This document shows, in pieces, positions 8,274 to 15,710 of a stretch of DNA of 64,000 nucleotides. How positions within the stretch are numbered: the first letter of the stretch is position 1; every line of letters starts with the position of its first letter. The stretch is from NCBI GenBank assembly GCA_963650165.1, contig CAVJKX010000008.1, forward strand, positions 1-64,000, in the 5' to 3' direction. This DNA comes from F23-B02 sp963650165 (GTDB taxonomy: Bacteria > Bacillota > Clostridia > Oscillospirales > Oscillospiraceae). Under the pieces are notes generated by a model. It was not told the origin of the DNA. It saw only the letters and a program-made list of their open reading frames with translations, and did no database searches. The position numbers and the translations under genes were made by a program.

Positions 8274-10202
8274 TTATATTGCCAGAGCGGCGTTGAGAGC
8301 ATCGCCCGTTGCGATCATGGAGTTACCGGGTGCCTGACGCGCCTCGCCGATGACTATGACCTGCGGTACGAGCTTTTCGAGCTCTGCGGAAAGCGTGTTG
8401 TTGGAGCGGTAGCCCATTGCCAGCACGACGTTGTCGTAGCCGCGCAGCTCGTGAGTGCTGCCGTCGAGCGTGCTCGTGTAGGAGACGCCGTCGGTGAAGA
8501 ACTCGCTGACGCGTGCGTTGGTGAACTGGCCGACCTTGTGGTGCTCGAGGCTTGCCATGATGTACTTGCGCGGCTCGGGCATGATGTCCTCGCCCACCAC
8601 GGGCTTCATCTCTACGATGTCGCAGTCGTGGCCGCGCTCGGCAAGATGCTCGGCAGCCTCTGCGCCGACCATGCCGCCGCCGACGATGAGTACCTTTTTG
8701 CCGACGTTGTATTTGCCCGTGAGCATATCCTCGGCGTTTACATAGCCGCAGTCGGCAAGGCCGGGGATGGGCAGGATCAGCGGCGTGGAGCCGGTAGCGA
8801 CGATCACCGCGTCGGGCTTGAGCTCGCCGACGAGTTCGGGCGTAACGGTGACGCCGAGACGGATATCTACGCCCGCCTCACGGCATCTGACGATGAGGCT
8901 GCGGATGGCGGGAGCGATCTCGCCCTTTGCGGGAGGATAGGAAGCGACGAGGAAGTGGCCGCCGAGCTCCGTGCCCTTCTCGAGGAGAATGACATCGTGG
9001 CCGCGCTTTGCGCACATCATTGCGGCGTACATTCCGCCGGGGCCGCCGCCGATGACGAGCACCTTCTTCTGCTCCTCGGCGGGGACTATTTCCGCCTCGC
9101 GGCCTACGCAGGGGTTCATCGCGCAGGTGATGGGGCGGCCTGCGAGCATGTTCGGCACGCAGCCGAGCAGGCAGGCGATGCAGGGGGCGAGAGTCTCAAG
9201 ATGGCCGGTGCGCGCCTTGACGGGCAGCTCGGGATCGGCTATCGACTGACGGCCGAAGGCAACGAGGTCTGCTCTGCCCTGGCGGACCAGGAGCTCGGCG
9301 TACTGCGGCTCGGTGTAGCGGCCGACGGTGATGACGGGAATGGAGACGGCCTTCTTGATCTCGGTAACGAGGTCGGCGTTGAAGCCGCCGTGGGTGTTAT
9401 TGGGCGCCCACATGAACTCGTCGTGCAGGTGTATCGAGCGGGAGACGTGGAGAGCGTCGATGCCGCACTCCTGCTCAAGATAGGCGGCGACTGCCGACGC
9501 ATCCTGAACGGTCAGGCCGCCCTCGCCCTCGTCTCTTGCGTTTATGCGGCAGAGGATGGGCATATTGCCGGTCTTGCGGCGGATATTTTCGATTATCAGG
9601 CGCGGCAGGCGCATGCGGTTTTCAAAGCAGCCGCCGAACTCGTCGGTGCGCTTGTTGGTGCGCGCGGAAATGAAGGTGCTGACAAGGTAGCCGTGTGCGC
9701 AGTGCACCTCGACCATGTCTATGCCGGCTTTCTGAGCGCGGGCCGCGGCATCGCCGTAGGCCTCGATGAGGCGGTAGACCTCCTCGGTCGGCATGGCGAC
9801 GGGGATCTCGCCGCCGCAGTGGGACGCCATGGCGCTTGCGGCCTTGAGGGGATAGCCGGTGAGCTTGGAGTTGCCCTCGGGACCGGCGTGCTGGAGCTGG
9901 ATGCTGACCTTCGCGCCGTAGCGGTGGCAGCGCTCGGCTACCTTGCGGAAGCTGTCAACGACATCGTCGGAAAACAGGCAGGGCTTTCTCGGGCCGCCCT
10001 TGGCCTCGGAGTAAACGACGGTCGATTCGATGGTTATCAGGCCGAAGCCGCCCTTGGCGCGGGCCTCGTAGTAGGCCGCCGAGCGATCGGACAGCGAGCC
10101 GTCGGTGTTTGCAAAGTTGTTGCCCATCGGCGGAACGACGAAACGGTTCGGAACGGTGACGGTGCCGATATTAATGGGGCTGAACATCGTGGGAAATTTC
10201 AT
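8274..10202 (-). CDS. Old-Yellow-Enzyme-type NAD(P)H:flavin ene-reductase (FadH/BaiCD-like)
   Basis: A 642-residue iron-sulfur flavoenzyme related to 2,4-dienoyl-CoA reductase, BaiCD and cinnamate/enoate reductases, which reduce carbon-carbon double bonds conjugated to a carbonyl. Domains: FMN-binding TIM barrel (1-330), [4Fe-4S] site C341xxC344xxxC348x11C360, FAD-binding GGGPGGMYAA (385-394), then an NAD(P)H Rossmann domain with VGGGMVGAEAAEHLA. It is the last gene of a minus-strand operon after a shikimate dehydrogenase homologue, 29 nt downstream of it. An enone such as 3-dehydroshikimate would be a chemically suitable substrate (inference). Bile-acid or cinnamate-type substrates are alternatives. 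A long shadow frame on the plus strand is not a gene. Confidence 0.88.
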   Translation of the reverse strand: MKFPTMFSPINIGTVTVPNRFVVPPMGNNFANTDGSLSDRSAAYYEARAKGGFGLITIESTVVYSEAKGGPRKPCLFSDDVVDSFRKVAERCHRYGAKVSIQLQHAGPEGNSKLTGYPLKAASAMASHCGGEIPVAMPTEEVYRLIEAYGDAAARAQKAGIDMVEVHCAHGYLVSTFISARTNKRTDEFGGCFENRMRLPRLIIENIRRKTGNMPILCRINARDEGEGGLTVQDASAVAAYLEQECGIDALHVSRSIHLHDEFMWAPNNTHGGFNADLVTEIKKAVSIPVITVGRYTEPQYAELLVRQGRADLVAFGRQSIADPELPVKARTGHLETLAPCIACLLGCVPNMLAGRPITCAMNPCVGREAEIVPAEEQKKVLVIGGGPGGMYAAMMCAKRGHDVILLEKGTELGGHFLVASYPPAKGEIAPAIRSLIVRCREAGVDIRLGVTVTPELVGELKPDAVIVATGSTPLILPIPGLADCGYVNAEDMLTGKYNVGKKVLIVGGGMVGAEAAEHLAERGHDCDIVEMKPVVGEDIMPEPRKYIMASLEHHKVGQFTNARVSEFFTDGVSYTSTLDGSTHELRGYDNVVLAMGYRSNNTLSAELEKLVPQVIVIGEARQAPGNSMIATGDALNAALAI

Positions 10203-10231
10203 CTTATATGTACCTCTCTTCCGCGTTCGCT

Positions 10232-11104
10232 TCAGCTGAAGAATTTTGCGGCTACCTCGTCCTCCGGCATTTCCTTGCCGGTGAACAGACGGAAGGCCTC
10301 AACGCCCTGCTGCAGCAGCATTCCGATGCCGCCGACGGTGACGCAGCCGGCAGCCGCGGCTTCCCTGATCATGCGCGTCTCGCGGGGATTGTAGACGGTG
10401 TCCGCAACGACGAGCTCGGGGCGGTAGAGCGAAGGATCGATGAGCGTCTCGCCGTCGAGCGGAGCCATGCCGACCTTGGTCGCATTGACCAGAATGTCGC
10501 AGGCGCTGACGGCCCTGGCGACGGCTTCCGCATCACCGAGATCGTCGGCCTCGGCCTCGCAGCCGGGGATGCTGGTGACGATCTTTTCGACCGTCTGCTC
10601 TGCATTTGCAAAGCTCTTGGAGCTCTTGCGGTTGAGAATGACGAGCTTCTTTGCGCCGTCGAGTGCGCACTGGATGCTCAGGGCGGTCGCAGCACCGCCC
10701 GCACCCAGGACGACTATGCTCTTGCCCTTGACGGAAACGCCGTGCTTTTCGAGGTTGCGCACGAAGCCTACGCCGTCGGTGTTGTGACCGGTGAGCTTGC
10801 CGGTCTCGTCGGCGGTGACGGTGTTGCATGCGCCGATGAGCTTTACCGCGGGGGACAGCTCGTCGAGGTAATCGCACACGGCGGTCTTGCCGGGCATGGT
10901 GATATTGAAGCCGCCGACGTTCATGAGTCTGAGCGCCTTTACGGCCTCTCCGACCTTCTCGAGAGGAATGTCGAAGGCGAGATATGCGTTATTGAGACCC
11001 AGCTTGTCGAAGCTGTAGTTGTACATTGCCGGAGATCCGGAGTGGCCTACGGGAGAGCCGATCAGGCAGAAAAGCCTGGTGTGTCCGTCGATTCTGTGTT
11101 CCAT
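10232..11104 (-). CDS. Shikimate/quinate dehydrogenase family protein (AroE/YdiB)
   Basis: Interconverts shikimate (or quinate) and its 3-dehydro form with NAD(P). The 290-residue product starts at ATG 11104 with AGGAGG upstream. Substrate-site residues are visible: LIGSPVGHSGSPAMYN (the family HSxSP motif), NITMPGK with the catalytic Lys, and GHNTDGVGF with the catalytic Asp. The nucleotide domain has LGAGGAATAL and NRKSSK, the latter typical of NADP binding. The usual His after SPAM is Tyr here. The operon context (transporter, dehydratase-like TIM barrel, ene-reductase, LysR) points to catabolism rather than aromatic amino-acid synthesis. Confidence 0.88.
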   Translation of the reverse strand: MEHRIDGHTRLFCLIGSPVGHSGSPAMYNYSFDKLGLNNAYLAFDIPLEKVGEAVKALRLMNVGGFNITMPGKTAVCDYLDELSPAVKLIGACNTVTADETGKLTGHNTDGVGFVRNLEKHGVSVKGKSIVVLGAGGAATALSIQCALDGAKKLVILNRKSSKSFANAEQTVEKIVTSIPGCEAEADDLGDAEAVARAVSACDILVNATKVGMAPLDGETLIDPSLYRPELVVADTVYNPRETRMIREAAAAGCVTVGGIGMLLQQGVEAFRLFTGKEMPEDEVAAKFFS

Positions 11105-11123
11105 GTTAATTCCTCCTGTCTGA

Positions 11124-11966
11124 TCAGCCGCACATCTCGGGCCAGGTATCTGCAAGCAGCTCGGATACGGCGCTGAAGTTTGCCTTTGCCGCCTCGGCGA
11201 CGCCGGTGGCCAGTATCGCGTCGTTGATGACCTCAACGCCTACGACTGCGGGCGAAACGCCCTTGGCCTTTATCATATCGACAAAGCCTGCGGAGTTGCC
11301 GTAGCCCTTGCCGGGGAGTGCGCGGTCGTGCATGGATTCGTCGCGGAGTATCGCCGCGGCGTAGGCACGGGCCTGCACGTCGTTGAGCTGGATGGAAACG
11401 ATCTTCTCTGCGGGGATATCGGCCATGAGCTCGGGATCGTAGCTCTGTCCGGCTCTGATCCAGTGCCAGGAGTCGAGAATGAGCTTTGCGTTGTCGCAGC
11501 CGGAGGCCTTCACGACCTCCCATGCCTTGCGCACACCGGGAAGACCGCTGTAGGGCATGGGCTCGACGCCGATGGTGTACTTGCCTGCGCGGCCGCACAG
11601 CTCCTTGAGCTTCTGCGCGGTCCACTCGACGGAGTAGTTCTCCATCAGGCCGCAGTTTATATGGTTAACGCCGAACAGCTCGCACATGTGGAAGCACATC
11701 TGCTCCTTGTACTTTTCCTCATACGAGCGCTTTTCCTCCGCCCACTGGACGATGTACTCGACCTCGGTGACCTTCATATCGTACTTCTCGAGGATGGCGA
11801 GGATGTCGCTGTCGAAAAGTCCTTCGTTGAGGGCATCCACATAGGTCTCTGCACGCAGGCCTATTCCCTCGAAGCCCGCAGCCTTCGCCGCGCTCACGCG
11901 CTCTTCAAAGCTGCACTGATCGCCGAGTGTCCAAGAACTGACTGTGATGGGATGCTGTTTGCTCAT
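11124..11966 (-). CDS. Sugar-phosphate isomerase/epimerase-like TIM barrel, candidate 3-dehydroshikimate dehydratase
   Basis: A 280-residue AP-endonuclease-2 family TIM barrel. Candidate divalent-metal ligands are seen in the order Glu (IGVEPMPY), Asp with a following His (LILDSWHW, DxxH), Gln (VSIQLND) and Glu (VVGVEV). This Glu-Asp-Gln-Glu set matches the one known for QuiC/AsbF-type 3-dehydroshikimate dehydratases, which make protocatechuate, but it also occurs in sugar isomerases and inosose dehydratases. It lies between an MFS transporter and an AroE homologue with gaps of 16 and 19 nt, which supports a role in quinate/shikimate metabolism. The family assignment is firm; the reaction is inference. 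Confidence 0.75.
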   Translation of the reverse strand: MSKQHPITVSSWTLGDQCSFEERVSAAKAAGFEGIGLRAETYVDALNEGLFDSDILAILEKYDMKVTEVEYIVQWAEEKRSYEEKYKEQMCFHMCELFGVNHINCGLMENYSVEWTAQKLKELCGRAGKYTIGVEPMPYSGLPGVRKAWEVVKASGCDNAKLILDSWHWIRAGQSYDPELMADIPAEKIVSIQLNDVQARAYAAAILRDESMHDRALPGKGYGNSAGFVDMIKAKGVSPAVVGVEVINDAILATGVAEAAKANFSAVSELLADTWPEMCG

Positions 11967-11982
11967 TTTAATTTTCCTCCTT

Positions 11983-13203
11983 TTATTCTGCGGCCGGCTG
12001 TGCCTGCGCCGCCGTGTCGGTTTCTATACGTCTGTTTAAAACTACTGCGAGGATTATGCCTATAAGGGTCACCGCCATATTGAACAGCAGCACATACCGC
12101 GGGCCGTCCGTGCCGGAGACTCGGGTGATGAGGCTTGCCGCGTTAAGTACGGCGTAGTTTGCAACGGATGAGGATATCATGACTATCGAGGTGATGACGC
12201 CGCGGTTTTTGGGGAACATTTCGTTTGCGACCGAGGTGACGAGCTGGAGAACGCCGCCGGCTGCGAAGAAGCCCACGAAGAAGCCGCCGACCAGGCACAC
12301 CGCCGGTACCTGAACGAGGAATACGACGCCGAGAGTGATGAACGCGCAGGTCGGATACACTATGAGTATCTTTGCCGGCTTGACTCCCCTGCCGAGCAGC
12401 GCCGCGTTTATGAACAGGGCGGCGACGATGCCGAGGGAGTACCAGGTCTGGATCATGCTGGGGTTCGTCAGACCGTAGAGCGTGCCGAGCTCCTGATTGC
12501 AGTTCATCCAGAGCATGAAGGTCGTGGAGGTGGTAAAGCCGAGAGCTATGAGGATGACCGCCGACGGGGTGAAGCGCATCTTTTCCTTTTCGCCCGTCTC
12601 CGTCTTTGCCGCCTGCTCGCGCGGCGGGAAGGGCAGGAACGCGAGCGCGATGCCGTCTATTATGATTATTGCCGCTCCGGCGAGGAACACGGTGTTGAAG
12701 GGAAGGCCGTTTGCGTCAACGGCGAGTATCGCAAAGGGCAGAAGGAACTGCGACAGGGATACGGCAAGCTTCGTGAAGATGTTTGCTATCGTTCCCTTCT
12801 CCTTGAATATCTCCATGCAGGAGGGGGTGATGCTCGTATCGAGGAAGGAGTTTGCCATGCCGCTTACTATCGCAAAGGCGTAGCCCCAATACATGTTCGT
12901 CGTAAAGGTGATGCCGGTGAAGAACACGGCGTACAGCGCACAGCCTATCAGCGCCGAGAGCCTTCTGCCGAACTTATCCGAGAGCGGGCCTGCGACGGGG
13001 AAGGCTATCAGACGGCCCAGGCCGATGGCGGCGATGACGGCGACGACGGCGGATATGTCGTAAACTCCGTCCGCGCCGGGAGCCGAGCCCCAGAGTGCCG
13101 CGAACTCCTGCTTGTAGTGTCCCATGACCGATGAGGATATGCCGAGCACGAAGTACGTTATATACAGCGCAAGGGCTGTCGGGTAGTAGCGTTTCTGGCT
13201 CAT
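11983..13203 (-). CDS. MFS transporter, probable organic-acid importer
   Basis: A 406-residue major facilitator with about 12 hydrophobic segments and the motif-A word GPLSDKFGRRLSALIG between helices 2 and 3. A central cytoplasmic loop rich in Lys and Glu separates the two halves (around 195-215, PPREQAAKTETGEKEK). It is the first gene of the LysR-controlled operon, so it most likely imports the compound that the three downstream enzymes transform. The substrate is inferred only from context (quinate, shikimate or a related acid). Confidence 0.85.
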   Translation of the reverse strand: MSQKRYYPTALALYITYFVLGISSSVMGHYKQEFAALWGSAPGADGVYDISAVVAVIAAIGLGRLIAFPVAGPLSDKFGRRLSALIGCALYAVFFTGITFTTNMYWGYAFAIVSGMANSFLDTSITPSCMEIFKEKGTIANIFTKLAVSLSQFLLPFAILAVDANGLPFNTVFLAGAAIIIIDGIALAFLPFPPREQAAKTETGEKEKMRFTPSAVILIALGFTTSTTFMLWMNCNQELGTLYGLTNPSMIQTWYSLGIVAALFINAALLGRGVKPAKILIVYPTCAFITLGVVFLVQVPAVCLVGGFFVGFFAAGGVLQLVTSVANEMFPKNRGVITSIVMISSSVANYAVLNAASLITRVSGTDGPRYVLLFNMAVTLIGIILAVVLNRRIETDTAAQAQPAAE

Positions 13204-13288
13204 ATCGTTTCTCCCGTCCTTTCAGAATTTTTGTTTTCCGGTCTGTACCGCTCCGGGCGGCTGCCCCGCCCTGCGGTTCGATGGTCAA

Positions 13289-13353
13289 AGCATAGCATGT
13301 TGTGCTTTTTTTAACAAATCGTTAAAATGAATAAAGCTATAGATTTTTTCTAT
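13289..13353 (-). promoter_or_regulatory. LysR-regulated divergent control region
   Basis: The minus-strand promoter reads -35 TTGTTA (13317-13312), 17-bp spacer, -10 TATGCT (13294-13289). A T-N11-A dyad TTTAACaaatcGTTAAA (13310-13326) sits on the -35. A second dyad, ATAGATTTTTTCTAT (13339-13353), is centred about 65 bp upstream of the predicted start. This is the classical activation-site and recognition-site geometry for LysR regulators, and the divergent LysR gene begins at 13399. Confidence 0.7.
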
Positions 13354-13398
13354 CGTTTATGTAATAATAGATGCTGTCGGAAGAGGAGGAGCAGAACG

Positions 13399-14283
13399 AT
13401 GAACCTGTCACACCTGAGATACTTTGTCCGCCTGGCGGAGACGAAGCACTACACCAAGGCCGCCGAGCAGATGTACATATCGCAGCCGAGCCTGAGCCAC
13501 GCGATAGCGCAGCTTGAGCAGGAGCTCGGCGTGCCGCTGTTTGAAAAGAACGGACGCAGCGTTGAGCTCACGCGCTTCGGCGAGGAGTTTTTAAAGCAGG
13601 TGCGCCAGTCGCTGGAGATACTCGACGACAGCATCGATTACCTGCACCGTATCGCCGCCGGAAACGGCATCGTGCGGCTCGGTCTGCTGCGCACGCTGGG
13701 CATAGAATACGTCCCTGCCCTCGCGGCGCAGTTCAAGCGCCTGAACGCGGACAAGGACGTTGATTTCACCTTTTTCACCGGCGTAACTTCGGATATTATG
13801 CACAAATTGCAGCGGCACGAATTGGATATTGTGCTCAGCTCCAAGGCCCCTGAGGTGTATAAATTCGACTCCGTTCCCGTCAAGAAGCAGGACCTTGTGC
13901 TCATAGTTCCGCCGCATCACCGCCTCGCCGCGCAGCACACGGCGGAGCTTTCCGAGGTGCTGGACGATCCCTTTATCCAGTACACGCCCGGCTCGGGCCT
14001 GCGGCACGTCATAAACGACATGTTCGAGCAGATCTCCGCCCGCCCGAACATCGCGTATGAGATACAGGAGGATCAGGTCATCGCCGGTCTCGTCGCGCAG
14101 GGCTTCGGCGTGGCTGTCGTACCGTATATGGAAATGCTGCTGCGGCTGAACGTGAAGATCCTTCAGATATCGCGTCCGGTGCCGAACCGCATGTTCTATC
14201 TCGTGACCGATCCGACGATGACCCTCTCCCCCGCCGCGGAGGAATTCAGGCGCTTTGTCCTGTCGCAGAGTGAGGCGCAGTGA
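13399..14283 (+). CDS. LysR-family transcriptional regulator
   Basis: A 294-residue LTTR. The N-terminal winged helix (1-60) has the family pattern HLRYFVRLAETKHYTKAAEQMYISQPSLS…LEQELGVPLFEKNGRSV. The C-terminal two-lobe effector domain starts at about residue 90 (IVRLGLLRTLG). The start at ATG 13399 follows GAGGAGG. It is transcribed away from the transporter/AroE/ene-reductase operon, and two T-N11-A dyads lie in the shared 195-bp spacer. The effector is probably the operon's substrate or a pathway intermediate. Confidence 0.92.
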   Translation: MNLSHLRYFVRLAETKHYTKAAEQMYISQPSLSHAIAQLEQELGVPLFEKNGRSVELTRFGEEFLKQVRQSLEILDDSIDYLHRIAAGNGIVRLGLLRTLGIEYVPALAAQFKRLNADKDVDFTFFTGVTSDIMHKLQRHELDIVLSSKAPEVYKFDSVPVKKQDLVLIVPPHHRLAAQHTAELSEVLDDPFIQYTPGSGLRHVINDMFEQISARPNIAYEIQEDQVIAGLVAQGFGVAVVPYMEMLLRLNVKILQISRPVPNRMFYLVTDPTMTLSPAAEEFRRFVLSQSEAQ

Positions 14284-14350
14284 GAGGCAGATATAGTAAA
14301 CGCTCATGATTTGATAGTTTTTTTGCATCGTTTTCGGACGATCAGATACG

Positions 14351-14385
14351 AAAAACCCGCTGCTTTCAAAAAGCAGCGGGTCAAA
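14351..14385. terminator. Terminator of the nine-gene surface operon (bidirectional)
   Basis: The stem ACCCGCTGCTT / AAGCAGCGGGT with a 5-nt loop (14355-14381). On the minus strand it is followed by five Ts, making a strong terminator for the long operon that ends at 14403. It also ends the LysR transcript from the other side. Confidence 0.85.
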
Positions 14386-14402
14386 TTTTGCCGTTTTTCG
14401 GT

Positions 14403-15707
14403 TTATTGGTGGTACAGATATCTCTGCGGAGCTTCCTTTGCCTTTTCGTACAGGGTCTCGGAGACGATGGCGCCGTACTGATCGCGCAGCTGCGTGCCGT
14501 AGCTTTCGGGCAGGCTGCCGCCGGCGAGGGCGATCTGCGATGCCGGAACGCTGCACTTTATCGTCGCGTCGGAATCGTTATACACTGAGGAGACATAGTC
14601 CCTTTCGGTATTGACCGCGATCGAGCCGAGCGTTATCCTGTCGAAGTTTACCGTCAGCTTTTCGCCGCTCATATTGAGCCTGCACTTCACCTCGGTGATG
14701 ATGCCCGGCACCCAGACGGAAAACTGCGTCTTGTATCCGTCGTCGCCGTAGCTTTCAAAGCAGCTGAGATACTTCTGGTTCAGGTTCCGGTTGAGCGAGG
14801 AGCTGTAGGCCATGTCGAGCCTGTAGGTCTTTTTGCTGCCGTAACCGTTTTTGTCGATGTAGCTCATATCGATATAAAAGGTCTGCACCTCGTCGTTGTC
14901 GGCATAGCTGAGATCGATGGGGTTTTCCACATTGAAATAGAAGGTGTATTTATACATGCTCTCCTCGTCGCTGTGGGCATAGGCCTGATTTATATCGCCG
15001 TCGGAGTCCGCGACGCATTTTTTGAGCACGGCAGTGTCGATCACCGCGTTGTACTGGTCTCTGAACTGGCCGGCATATTCCGTGCCGCTGCCGGCGGCTA
15101 TGCTGCTCATTTCCTTTTCGGTGAGCCCCTCTCCGCCGTGCTCGGCAAAGTAGGGCGAATTGCTCTCGTCGATGACCGAGCTCTCCATCGAGCAGTATAT
15201 TCTCGCCGAGGAATCGTTGTAGGCCGAGGAGACATAGTCGGTGTTGCTGTTTATCCGTTTGCCGTTGCAGTAGATGCTCTGCACCTCGAACGACAGGCGC
15301 TCGCCGCCGTCCATGTTGAGCAGTATGTCTATCCTGCTGAGCTTGCCGGGGAGCGTAACATCGTAGCTCGTGTAGCATTCATCGTCGTTCGGCCTTATGA
15401 AATGCTCCTTGAGAAAGTCGGCGTTTTTATTTGAGCTGCCGTTCCACGACATGTCAAAGCGCTCGCTTTTTTCGCTCTGATAACCGTTCTGACCCTTGTA
15501 ATAATAGTCAAAGTACAGGACGTTCACGGCGTCCCTGTCCATGCTCGTTGAGTCGCAGGGATTGCTGACCTTGATGTTCACCGTGTAGACGTATTCGCTC
15601 ACGCCGTCGGCCGCGCCGTTTGCCGCGAGCGCCGAGGGCGCTGCGGCAAGGGACAGGGCAAGGCACACGGCGCACAGGAGCGCAGTCGTTTTTCTGATCC
15701 TTTTCAC
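14403..15707 (-). CDS. Secreted protein with two tandem PLAT-like beta repeats
   Basis: No named family is recognised. The 434-residue product has a signal peptide (1-28, ending SALAA) and two homologous halves (about 39-175 and 251-390). Each half runs Y-x-Y-T…V-x-NP, an aromatic strand, a polar segment with SxxN, F/WxPG(K/I)(L/I)(S/T)xhxhxLNM, then DYVSS(A/V)YNDS and RDQY. The LNM-plus-strand pattern resembles PLAT/LH2 or Ca-binding beta sandwiches, a weak structural guess. No membrane anchor or sortase motif is seen, so the protein is secreted or held by partners. It is the last gene of the surface operon, 3 nt after the giant protein's stop. Confidence 0.75.
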   Translation of the reverse strand: MKRIRKTTALLCAVCLALSLAAAPSALAANGAADGVSEYVYTVNIKVSNPCDSTSMDRDAVNVLYFDYYYKGQNGYQSEKSERFDMSWNGSSNKNADFLKEHFIRPNDDECYTSYDVTLPGKLSRIDILLNMDGGERLSFEVQSIYCNGKRINSNTDYVSSAYNDSSARIYCSMESSVIDESNSPYFAEHGGEGLTEKEMSSIAAGSGTEYAGQFRDQYNAVIDTAVLKKCVADSDGDINQAYAHSDEESMYKYTFYFNVENPIDLSYADNDEVQTFYIDMSYIDKNGYGSKKTYRLDMAYSSSLNRNLNQKYLSCFESYGDDGYKTQFSVWVPGIITEVKCRLNMSGEKLTVNFDRITLGSIAVNTERDYVSSVYNDSDATIKCSVPASQIALAGGSLPESYGTQLRDQYGAIVSETLYEKAKEAPQRYLYHQ

Positions 15708-15710
15708 GGC

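Noticed and set aside
8202..10394. A 730-codon open frame on the plus strand opposite the ene-reductase gene
   Set aside because: It is the antisense shadow of a clear flavoenzyme gene in GC-rich DNA; its translation is low-complexity and has no recognisable family or ribosome-binding site.
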